Counted from the stretch's first letter, positions 7,839-13,880 are shown. The stretch is DNA of 17,666 nucleotides from an uncultured Bacteroidales bacterium (GCA_934717185.1 CAKUYQ010000042.1:1-17666); one strand, 5' to 3'. Made by a program: numbers and translations. The notes: generated from the letters alone by a model not told the origin.

Positions 7839-7869
7839 TTGCTTAAATTATTAAGTATATATACCTTTG
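7839..7869 (+). promoter_or_regulatory. Promoter of the cupin gene
   Basis: TACCTTTG at 7862-7869 matches the TAnnTTTG -7 box, and TTG at 7839-7841 gives a -33-like element 20 bases before it. The leader to the ATG at 7991 would be about 115 bases and contains no recognised RNA element. Confidence 0.6.
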
Positions 7870-7990
7870 CAACACTACAAAAGTAATAAACTTTCAAAAA
7901 GTAACAATAAATATAATTCATCATAAGAGAGTAATAATAGCGAACAACTATCAAACACTCTCAAATAATGAAAACTAAAAAAGTATTAAA

Positions 7991-8440
7991 ATGAAGCAGT
8001 TAGAGGAAATTATTAATGGTAACGGCTATGCAGCAGTTTCTGTTGGCCCAATGAATGAGTTGTCTGAGCATGTGTTAGCTCTTGGTCCAAATGTTAAAAT
8101 TAAAGGAAAAGTTTTTTTGGGCAGTAAATTAGGTACAAGCGGTTCTGAAATATCTTTTCAAAGTTTTGCCCCCGGTACCGAAACAGGCTTTTTGCACACT
8201 CACAAGAGCCACGAAGAGTTATATATTTTCATTAGTGGCAATGGTGAGTTTTTGGCAGATGGCAAAGTCTTTAACGTAGGCGAAGGAACGGTAGTAAGGG
8301 TGTCACCTTCTGTAAAACGTTCTGTAAGAAATAACGGACAACAACCACTTATAATGATTTGCGTTCAATATAAGGCAGATACATTCACAGAGGAGGACGC
8401 AGCAGACGGTGTTATTCTGCAAGATCCGGTTGTCTGGTAG
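7991..8440 (+). CDS. Cupin-domain protein
   Basis: A 149-residue single-domain cupin, a small beta-barrel that usually holds a metal. Cupin motif 1 is clear: H69-T-H71-K-S-H-E75-E76-LYIFISG, offering two His and a Glu as ligands. In motif 2, expected as PxGxxH, the sequence is PSVKRSVRNN, so the fourth ligand His is missing (Ser111 in its place). The N-terminal 35 residues are outside the barrel. The substrate is unknown. It is transcribed away from an HxlR regulator, a common setting for small redox, dioxygenase-like or quinone-related cupins. No other gene follows in the operon. It may be a sensor or binding protein rather than an enzyme. Confidence 0.85.
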   Translation: MKQLEEIINGNGYAAVSVGPMNELSEHVLALGPNVKIKGKVFLGSKLGTSGSEISFQSFAPGTETGFLHTHKSHEELYIFISGNGEFLADGKVFNVGEGTVVRVSPSVKRSVRNNGQQPLIMICVQYKADTFTEEDAADGVILQDPVVW

Positions 8441-8452
8441 GATACTGTTTTG

Positions 8453-8877
8453 CTTCCCGACAAATGGCGTTGGCGTTGGCTTTGGCTTTGGCATTGGCAT
8501 TGGCTTTGGCATTGGCTTTAGCTTTGGCGTTAGCCTTAATTTAGTTGAAAGAGTATAGATAGTTTTAAAGTTAATAGAGATAAAGTTAAAAACTAATATC
8601 TTTAAAACTATCAGCTAATTAACTGACAATAAACTTTAAACAATAAACTATAAACTTATATGGCTTTAGCTTTAGCATTGGCGTTGATTTAGTTGAAAGT
8701 TTATAGAGTAAAGATGAAAAACAGTTTTCTTTTAGCTATTTAGCTATCAGTTAATTAACTTACTATACACTTTAAACAATAAACTATAAACTTATATGGC
8801 TTTGGCTGTAGCATTCAAAGAAGGTGAGGACCAAAGTTGCTTTCTCATGTTTGAGTAAAGAGGTATTTGTCGGGAAG
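8453..8877. repeat. Non-coding segment bounded by 13-bp inverted repeats, copy 1
   Basis: CTTCCCGACAAAT at 8453-8465 is exactly inverted at 8865-8877 (ATTTGTCGGGAAG). The 425-bp segment has no gene. It holds a hexamer array (8465-8535), a unit 8561-8627 also seen at 6111-6177, and a partial internal duplication (about 8607-8670 against 8744-8807, both running into TTATATGGCTTT). The same boundary motif brackets 12046-12704. It looks like a non-autonomous mobile or recombining element, but no target-site duplication was recognised. Confidence 0.6.
8465..8535 (+). repeat. Hexamer array (TTRGCN)12
   Basis: About twelve consecutive hexamers TTGGCG, TTGGCT, TTGGCA, TTAGCT and so on, with the sixth base variable and the third R. 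This is the longest of the arrays in the window. Related short runs occur near 5946, 6003, 6213, 7405, 8660, 12110 (reverse orientation), 12366, 12426 and 12655, all intergenic. Confidence 0.85.
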
Positions 8878-9004
8878 TGTAGTATTTTAGTATCTATTTT
8901 TTCAAGCTGGTACAAGCTGGTACAGAAGATTTAGGAAAATGCACCTTTTTTGAAGGTAAATTCATAGGAAAACGCACTTAGTGTAATATAATTTTATATG
9001 TTTG
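8878..9004 (+). promoter_or_regulatory. Promoter-proximal repeat and -7 box upstream of the MATE gene
   Basis: GTAGTATTTTAGTATCT follows the inverted repeat and recurs at 12706-12722. Next comes a perfect 10-bp tandem, CAAGCTGGTA twice (8903-8922), then GATTTAGGAAAATGCAC; TAGGAAAAYGCAC is repeated at about 8965. The same GGTACA and TTTAGGAAAACGCAC order is found at 12470-12505. It ends at TATGTTTG (8997-9004), fitting TAnnTTTG, which implies transcription begins near 9010. Confidence 0.55.
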
Positions 9005-9021
9005 TGCCCAAAATAGATGAT

Positions 9022-10365
9022 ATGACGCAGAAAAACCTTACTCAAGGTGGCATATTGGGCAACATTGCTACATTCTCATTACCATATATGTTAGCATATT
9101 TCCTGCAGATCCTGTATGGACTTGCAGATCTGTTTGTCATTGGACAATATTGCGGTGTTGAGAGCACTACGGCTGTTTCTATAGGTGCTCAGGTTATGCA
9201 CATGCTTACAGTTGTAATAATAGGATTAGCAATGGGTACAACCGTTCATATTGCAAGGGCAGTCGGTGCAAACAATGATAAAAAAACGTCGATAGTAATA
9301 GGAAACAGTGTAACAATTTTTTGCCTTTTGTCTGTTGTTCTTACAGCCTTGCTGTTATCTCTTACAGACGAGATAGTGAGTATGTTAGACACCCCTGCTA
9401 CGGCTGTGGATGGCACAGTGTCATACCTTACAATCTGTTTTGCCGGCATCCCTTTTATTGTAGCATATAATGTAATAGCGTCTGTTTACAGAGGATTGGG
9501 AGATTCAAAAAGTCCAATGTATTTTGTTATAGTTGCTTGTGTTGTGAATATTGCATTGGATTATCTGTTTATTGGGTATATGGGACTTGGAGCAAGCGGT
9601 GCTGCACTTGGAACAACGCTCTCTCAGATGGCAAGCGTAATCTTTGCACTGTTCGCTATAAAGAAAGGCGGCTCTTTGCTGCATATAAGACGGCAAGACT
9701 TAAGACCGCAGCGAAAGATCTCTTCCGATATTTTTAAAATTGGCGTTCCTGTATCACTGCAAGACGGGTTTATTCAGGTGGCGTTTATAGCAATAACCAT
9801 AATTGCCAACGGTAGGGGACTTAATGATGCAGCAGCTGTTGGCATTGTTGAAAAATTTATTGGGTTACTGTTTATTGTACCATCTGCAATGTTAGCTACC
9901 GTTTCTACCATGTCTGCACAAAACATTGGAGCCGGGAAGGCAGACAGGGCGCGGTCAACTTTAAAATATTGCACATTTATCTCTACCGGATTTGGCCTTG
10001 TAGCAGCTATTGTGCTGCAGTTTATACCGCAACTTGCTATAAGGATCTTTACAGACGATGCTCAAGTTATAGTACTTGGCGGTGAGTATCTGCAGGGCTA
10101 TTCGTGGGACTGCGCCCTTGCCGGAATACATTTTTGCTTTAGCGGATTCTTCACTGCTTGCGGTCTCTCTGTTATCTCATTCTGTCATAATTTTCTATCT
10201 ATAGTATGCGCCAGAGTCCCGTTGTCTTATATGGCATCACAGATGTTTCCAACCACATTGTTGCCCATGGGATTGGCCACCTCTGCAGGTTCGCTGCTCT
10301 CCGTTGTCATCTGCATAGTGGTGTACATCTGGATGAAACGGCACGGAAAGTTTGCCATTATGTAG
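9022..10365 (+). CDS. MATE-family multidrug/Na+ antiporter
   Basis: About 447 residues, inner-membrane exporter of the multidrug and toxic compound extrusion family (MepA/DinF-like), driven by Na+ or H+. Twelve hydrophobic segments can be followed. Both pseudo-symmetric halves are visible: the first begins GGILGNIATFSLPYMLAYFLQILYGLADLFVIGQY, read here as short motifs, and the second begins ISSDIFKIGVPVSLQDG. RGLGDSKSPMYF after segment 5 is a typical MATE loop. ATG at 9022 is chosen because the -7 box TATGTTTG covers an earlier in-frame ATG at 8998, and family proteins begin close to this MTQKNLTQG. It stands alone, with a hipT gene converging on it. The substrate cannot be predicted. Confidence 0.92.
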   Translation: MTQKNLTQGGILGNIATFSLPYMLAYFLQILYGLADLFVIGQYCGVESTTAVSIGAQVMHMLTVVIIGLAMGTTVHIARAVGANNDKKTSIVIGNSVTIFCLLSVVLTALLLSLTDEIVSMLDTPATAVDGTVSYLTICFAGIPFIVAYNVIASVYRGLGDSKSPMYFVIVACVVNIALDYLFIGYMGLGASGAALGTTLSQMASVIFALFAIKKGGSLLHIRRQDLRPQRKISSDIFKIGVPVSLQDGFIQVAFIAITIIANGRGLNDAAAVGIVEKFIGLLFIVPSAMLATVSTMSAQNIGAGKADRARSTLKYCTFISTGFGLVAAIVLQFIPQLAIRIFTDDAQVIVLGGEYLQGYSWDCALAGIHFCFSGFFTACGLSVISFCHNFLSIVCARVPLSYMASQMFPTTLLPMGLATSAGSLLSVVICIVVYIWMKRHGKFAIM

Positions 10366-10406
10366 ATTTATTGGTTGAGCATTACTAATAAGTTTAGAGT
10401 TTAAAA

Positions 10407-10428
10407 TTCTTGCCGATATCGGCAAGAA
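10407..10428. promoter_or_regulatory. Perfect palindrome between MATE and hipT, copy 1
   Basis: A 22-bp perfect palindrome with core CTTGCCGATATCGGCAAG. The same core with shared flanks (TTTAAAA before, AAAAT after) is found at 12756-12775 in the fic promoter. Here it could also act as a hairpin terminator for hipT (- strand reads stem then TTTTAAA). As an operator it would have no promoter of the expected form beside it; TACCTCTG at 10431 is one mismatch off. Confidence 0.55.
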
Positions 10429-10454
10429 AATACCTCTGTTTTGTTAATGAGGTA

Positions 10455-11405
10455 TCAAGATTCTACAACTCCTTTTGAAAGCCTGTCTATCCGTTCCTTC
10501 AATAATTCAGCATACCTTTCTTTTAGCTCGACGCTTAGAAAGGAGTTTTGAATAACAGTATCAAACTTAGGCAATAGTTTAATATACTTGTTAATCAGTC
10601 GATCTACAATTATAGTCTCAATACCTATAGTGGTTGCTGATTTGATAAAATCTTCTCTTTGCAGTCTCTTTTTCCGGCCATTCAAAGTCAAAGCCAGTTC
10701 TTCATCATCCTTGGGGTTGATGATAGCCGCATTCAGTAGGTCATAAGCAGGAGCCAAACGTATTTTATCAGCTGTTTCATATAAAGAAAAATTTTTCAAG
10801 TGCATATCATTATTTCCTGTCAGCCAAGAAAAAAGTACTATCTCAAAAAAATTAGTAACATCCATTTTGGGCAAAGATGAGTATTTCAAAATTGCTTTGC
10901 CGATGCGTTCATAACTGCTCCTATATTTGTGTTCCGTCTGTCGTTCAGTCAGCTGGCACATATCTTCCATAGCTATCTTCTCTCCGGTAGGAGTTCTGTC
11001 TATTCGGCGAGTAAGATAACAAAGCGTATTGTCTGCCATTCGCATTAGTGTGTGTGGAACCACATCAATATGTGCTATCTCAGCAAGGTGCATAGTCAAA
11101 TCCTCCACCTCCGGCATCATTTTGTATTGAGAGGTCTGTGGTTTGCAAATGTAACCGCTCCAAAGCCCCACAATTGTGAGCCGTTTACTACCCTCATGTT
11201 CATTTAAATGTAGGGATAATTTAGGTTGAACACCGGTCAGAGAGGTTTGGTCTTGAATGATTTGCATGGCAAGCCGATCAAGCTGCTCTATCGTATAGTC
11301 TAAAACAGGTAAAGTTGTTGTACCAAAAAATTTTTTAATACAAGCAGTATGCATGTCTTTTTCCCCTTTAAGGAGTGGACGATAACAATATAGACAATTA
11401 CACAT
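10455..11405 (-). CDS. hipT: HipT-type serine/threonine kinase toxin (HipA C-terminal part)
   Basis: A 316-residue HipA-fold kinase lacking the N-terminal subdomain, which is encoded separately by the gene before it. In studied HipBST the kinase phosphorylates a tRNA synthetase and stops translation. Seen here: a Cys motif C4-x2-C7...H19-x2-C22, a Gly-rich loop TSLTGVQPKLS with S55 and T57 at the places of known autophosphorylated serines, catalytic TGNNDMHLKN (D200, K204, N205), and Mg-binding APAYDLLN (D222). ATG at 11405 is preferred over an in-frame codon at 11438 because AAGGAGGAG lies just upstream, a strong Shine-Dalgarno rare in this window. It overlaps hipS by 8 bases. The active site appears intact. 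Confidence 0.88.
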   Translation of the reverse strand: MCNCLYCYRPLLKGEKDMHTACIKKFFGTTTLPVLDYTIEQLDRLAMQIIQDQTSLTGVQPKLSLHLNEHEGSKRLTIVGLWSGYICKPQTSQYKMMPEVEDLTMHLAEIAHIDVVPHTLMRMADNTLCYLTRRIDRTPTGEKIAMEDMCQLTERQTEHKYRSSYERIGKAILKYSSLPKMDVTNFFEIVLFSWLTGNNDMHLKNFSLYETADKIRLAPAYDLLNAAIINPKDDEELALTLNGRKKRLQREDFIKSATTIGIETIIVDRLINKYIKLLPKFDTVIQNSFLSVELKERYAELLKERIDRLSKGVVES

Positions 11406-11736
11406 GGCTCTCCTCCTTATCATTAGCAGGGACAACACTTACAGCTCCAATACAATCTTTGCAACATGTCAGTAACAATGCCATTCGGTCTAGTATGCTG
11501 ATATCTGTATTCCGCAATGCAACATCCAGCAGCCATCCTTCCGGAATCAAACCATCAAAAAATGGGAATAGCACCGTACTTGTATATACTTCCTTTTGCA
11601 AAGGCAATGTCAAACTAACAGCCTTTGCTGCTTCTAAAGAGAGATATTCCGGCAAATAGCGAAACTCATATCCCGCATCGTTCTCTGTTAGAACGCCTGC
11701 CAATAGGTCTTTGAAAAATATATTAGCCTGTCTCAT
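11398..11736 (-). CDS. hipS: HipS-type antitoxin (HipA N-terminal subdomain)
   Basis: A 112-residue protein corresponding to N-subdomain 1 of HipA, split off as its own gene. In the characterised HipBST of E. coli O127 this small protein, not HipB, is the main neutraliser of the kinase. Recognisable features are the start MRQANIFFKDLLAGVL, SLTLPLQKEVY, and LFPFFDGLIPEGWLLDVAL, the conserved FF-LLPEG block of HipA N-termini. Start ATG overlaps the hipB stop in TGATG, indicating coupled translation. Its last codons hold the Shine-Dalgarno of hipT. It is not a broken hipA, since both parts have ordered start signals and the split falls at the HipS/HipT boundary. Confidence 0.85.
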   Translation of the reverse strand: MRQANIFFKDLLAGVLTENDAGYEFRYLPEYLSLEAAKAVSLTLPLQKEVYTSTVLFPFFDGLIPEGWLLDVALRNTDISILDRMALLLTCCKDCIGAVSVVPANDKEESHV

Positions 11737-11939
11737 CAGTTATTTTTTTTTGATGTTGCTATCATTTCATAATTGAAAAAATCAAGAAGCTGATTCACCT
11801 TATCAAGACGTAGCGTTTCCTTCCCCTGTTCAAGATCACGAACAAAGCGCAACCCTACACCGGATTTCAATGAAAGTTCCTCTTGTGTAAGATCGTACTG
11901 CTTTCGCAACATTTTTACTGTAGTAGAAAGACTGTTCAT
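11736..11939 (-). CDS. hipB: HipB-type XRE-family regulator
   Basis: A 67-residue Cro/C1-type helix-turn-helix protein and first gene of the operon. The HTH is QEELSLKSGVGLRFVRDLEQGKETLRLDKVNQLLDFF, with the turn around SGVGLRF (read as short motifs). It has a basic, Asn-rich tail (ATSKKNN). It is expected to dimerise on inverted repeats TATACC-N6-GGTATA found 13 and 54 bases upstream of its start, repressing hipBST. Its first eight codons (MNSLSTTV) are also preserved in a second copy of the promoter region at 13719-13741. The gene is short but complete for this branch. Confidence 0.88.
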   Translation of the reverse strand: MNSLSTTVKMLRKQYDLTQEELSLKSGVGLRFVRDLEQGKETLRLDKVNQLLDFFNYEMIATSKKNN

Positions 11940-12038
11940 AAGTGTCTAATTTTATACCTTTTCGGGTGTAAAGTTAACATAAATATTTAATATTATACCA
12001 TAAAGGGTATAATTTATCTCTTTTTAGTTTGATTATAT
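11917..12038. repeat. Direct repeat flanking fic, copy A (hipB 5' end and promoter)
   Basis: These 122 bases match 13719-13840 without net gaps at about 80% identity (roughly 22 mismatches). The hipB first codons (first 25 bases) and operator 2 are exactly conserved. The pair encloses 12039-13718. Confidence 0.75.
11953..12011 (-). promoter_or_regulatory. hipBST promoter with two HipB-type operators
   Basis: Operator 1 is TATACC-TTTTCG-GGTGTA (11953-11970, one arm mismatch). Operator 2 is TATACC-ATAAAG-GGTATA (11994-12011), extendable to 11-bp ATTATACC/GGTATAAT arms minus spacer. Their centres are 41 bp apart, close to four helical turns. Between them the - strand has TAACTTTA (11976-11969), one base from TAnnTTTG, so the operators straddle the promoter. 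HipB binding is inferred from position and the known E. coli style of arms plus spacer. Confidence 0.65.
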
Positions 12039-12196
12039 GTTTCACCTTCCCGACAAATAGCCTTACCCTCTCTACCCTCTTTACCCTCCATACTCTTAAA
12101 ATTTGCCAACGCTAACGCCAACGCCAAAGCTGTACTGCTTCGCCTCTTTATCCTCTCATAAAACTTTTTAAGGCTGGTACACACTTTTTTTGCAAT

Positions 12197-12248
12197 AATC
12201 GCGGATAGGTGTATTTTTGTGTAAAAATTAATCGCGGATAGGTGTATT
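12197..12248. repeat. 33-bp tandem repeat, about 1.6 copies
   Basis: AATCGCGGATAGGTGTATT occurs at 12197-12215 and again, identically, at 12230-12248. The intervening TTTGTGTAAAAATT gives a period of 33. It could be a binding-site pair; function unknown. Confidence 0.7.
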
Positions 12249-12469
12249 ATATAGATGTTAAATAATCACCATACGTGCTACATGCAGCAGATTTAAAGAT
12301 AGAAGACGGAATAGTATATCTGCCGTTATACATGACACCATTGCTATAAACTCTTCTTTACTGCATTAGCTTTAACCTTGGCGTTAAAGGAGTTTATTGT
12401 TGAGAGTTTATAGTGTATAGAGAAAAGCGTTAGCATTGGCTGCATAGTATAGGTCTACTTTTTCTATCC

Positions 12470-12532
12470 GGTACAAGCTAGTACAGGCGATTTAGGAAAA
12501 CGCACATTTTTTAATATATTCCTGTATATTTG
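12470..12532 (+). promoter_or_regulatory. Promoter-proximal repeat and -7 box, copy 2
   Basis: GGTACAAGCTAGTACAG, then GATTTAGGAAAACGCAC, then TATATTTG at 12525-12532 (a TAnnTTTG box followed by TGC). The order matches the region upstream of the MATE gene. It precedes the small reading frame at 12553. Confidence 0.5.
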
Positions 12533-12552
12533 TGCTTATAAAACAATGGGTT

Positions 12553-12651
12553 ATGATGTATAGAAAAATAGATAATGGAATTACATATATGCCCATTTAT
12601 TATGTAATGTTTTTTGAGAATGAGACGGCAAATGAGGTTGTTCTTCTGTAA
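12553..12651 (+). CDS. Possible 32-residue small protein or gene fragment
   Basis: ATG ATG at 12553 opens a 32-codon frame (MMYRKIDNGITY, then MPIYYVMFFENE, ending ANEVVLL). A -7 box TATATTTG lies 20 bases upstream, which would give a short leader. Codon use resembles real protein more than chance AT-rich DNA, but the frame ends in repeat sequence (TGTAAATGGCGTTGG), so it may be the stub of a gene cut off by the repeat. No family is recognised. Confidence 0.25.
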   Translation: MMYRKIDNGITYMPIYYVMFFENETANEVVLL

Positions 12652-12690
12652 ATGGCGTTGGTTATCAAAATTTAAATTAGCTAAAGCCAA

Positions 12691-12790
12691 TATTTGTCGG
12701 GAAGCGTAGTATTTTAGTATCTGCTTTTCTGAACCGGTACGTTACAATTTAAAAATCTTGCCGATATCGGCAAGAAAATGGCTATATTTG
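12691..12790 (+). promoter_or_regulatory. fic promoter with palindromic operator, copy 2 of palindrome
   Basis: After the inverted-repeat end and GTAGTATTTTAGTATCT (shared with 8878-8894) comes CCGGTAC, then a 20-bp perfect palindrome at 12756-12775 with core CTTGCCGATATCGGCAAG, then TATATTTG (12783-12790), a -7 box. CTTG of the palindrome lies where a -33 TTG is expected (spacing about 22), so a bound protein would block the promoter. The leader to the fic ATG is about 30 bases. Confidence 0.6.
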
Positions 12791-12825
12791 TACAGATTTA
12801 CAACATTTCATGCCGATAGAACATT

Positions 12826-13716
12826 ATGAGCAACTATATATCAGTAAAAGAATACGCAAAAATAAACTCCTTAGCGGAACGCACAGTAAGAAATTACTGC
12901 GCAAAAGGAAAAATAGCCGGGGCATTCCTAACCGGAAAAACATGGAATATTCCCAATGATGCACCTGCCCCACAAGTTACAAACAGTAAAATGTCTCCTT
13001 CACCGCTACTCGCAATACTCAAAGAGCAAAAAGAGGCAAAACTGAAAGGTGGCATATACCATCGCACGCAGATAGAATTAACATACAATTCAAATCACAT
13101 AGAGGGTAGCAGACTAACAGAAGAGCAGACAAGGTATATCTTTGAAACCAATACTATAGGCATAAATTCAGAGGCCATAAAAGTAGACGACATCATAGAA
13201 GCCACAAACCATTTCAGAGCCTTCGATTATATAATTGATACGGCCTGCATTACATTGAATGTTACATACATAAAAAAATTGCATCAAATCTTAAAATCAG
13301 GCACTTCCGACGCTGCAAAAGAGTGGTTTGCTGTTGGTGAATATAAGCGCTTCCCAAATGAGGTGGGTGGAATGGAGACAACTGCACCGGAAAATGTTGG
13401 CAAAGAGATTAGAGTATTACTAAAAAGTTATGAAGGAAAGAAGCAAAAGAGCTTAGACGACATTATAGACTTTCACCAAAGATTTGAAAGCATACATCCC
13501 TTTCAAGATGGCAACGGTAGAGTAGGGCGTCTCATAATGTTCAAAGAATGCCTTGCAAACAGAGTAGTTCCCTTCATCATAACAGACAACCTTAAAATGT
13601 TTTATTACAGAGGCCTGCGTGAATGGCCCAACATAAAAGGTTATTTAACAGACACCTGCCTTACGGCTCAGGATCACTATAAACAGCTACTTGATTATTT
13701 TAAGATCAAATACTAA
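12826..13716 (+). CDS. Fic-domain AMP-transferase with N-terminal HTH
   Basis: A 296-residue protein. Fic enzymes transfer AMP (or related groups) from nucleotides to target proteins. The core motif HPFQDGNGRVGR is perfect (H224, D228, N230, R235). An inhibitory helix motif of the class II type, S/TxxxEG, is present upstream as S89-NHI-E93-G94, so activity is probably self-restrained by the Glu blocking the ATP gamma-phosphate site. The first about 45 residues (ISVKEYAKINSLAERTVRNY, then KGKIAGAFLTGKTWNIP) resemble MerR/excisionase-type DNA-binding heads, so it may bind its own promoter palindrome. It is alone on the + strand. The target is unknown, and it could act as a stand-alone regulator rather than a toxin. 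Confidence 0.92.
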   Translation: MSNYISVKEYAKINSLAERTVRNYCAKGKIAGAFLTGKTWNIPNDAPAPQVTNSKMSPSPLLAILKEQKEAKLKGGIYHRTQIELTYNSNHIEGSRLTEEQTRYIFETNTIGINSEAIKVDDIIEATNHFRAFDYIIDTACITLNVTYIKKLHQILKSGTSDAAKEWFAVGEYKRFPNEVGGMETTAPENVGKEIRVLLKSYEGKKQKSLDDIIDFHQRFESIHPFQDGNGRVGRLIMFKECLANRVVPFIITDNLKMFYYRGLREWPNIKGYLTDTCLTAQDHYKQLLDYFKIKY

Positions 13717-13718
13717 CA

Positions 13719-13853
13719 ACTGTAGTAGAAAGACTGTTCATAAACACTGATTTTTATACCTTTTAGGGTACAAGATTACAACAAATATTTAGTATTATAC
13801 CATAAAGGGTATAATTTGTCTCTCTTTAGCCCAATTATATCAGATAGGGTATA
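13719..13853 (-). promoter_or_regulatory. Orphan hip promoter copy B, three HipB-type operators, antisense to fic
   Basis: This is the second copy of the hipB 5' region (repeat part 13719-13840). Operators: TATACC-TTTTAG-GGTACA (13755-13772), TATACC-ATAAAG-GGTATA (13796-13813, identical to copy A), and TATATC-AGATAG-GGTATA (13836-13853, one arm mismatch). A weak -7 box TAATCTTG (13778-13771) points left. The hipB start codon and seven more codons remain (ATG at 13741), then the frame reads into the 3' end of fic and stops at 13706, giving an 11-residue peptide MNSLSTTVVSI. Transcription from here would be antisense to fic. Confidence 0.6.
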
Positions 13854-13880
13854 ATTTGTGGAAATGTTCCACTGCTGGTA

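Larger units (their letters stand above)
12046..12704. repeat. Non-coding segment bounded by 14-bp inverted repeats, copy 2
   Basis: CTTCCCGACAAATA (12046-12059) is exactly inverted at 12691-12704, the same boundary motif as the 8453-8877 segment. Inside are three 9-base repeats TACCCTCYN (12064-12090), reverse-oriented hexamers near 12110-12135, a 33-bp tandem (12197-12248), AGTTTATAGTGTATAG near 12400, a GGTACA unit (12470-12486) and one 32-codon reading frame. No transposase or recognisable RNA gene is present. Confidence 0.55.

Noticed and set aside
8303..8512. Open frame on the - strand with a Pro/Lys/Met-rich repeat (MPKPMPMPKPKP)
   Set aside because: It is the reverse reading of the hexamer array plus the 3' end of the cupin gene, with no start signal; the repeat alone creates the open frame.
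8453..8877. Complete insertion sequence
   Set aside because: Inverted ends are present but there is no transposase frame, and no clear target duplication.
10455..11736. hipA as a single gene broken by frameshift
   Set aside because: Both halves have proper starts, an overlap with a strong ribosome site, and the split matches the known HipS/HipT division.
12046..12704. CRISPR array
   Set aside because: Repeats differ in length and type, with no regular repeat-spacer pattern and no cas genes.
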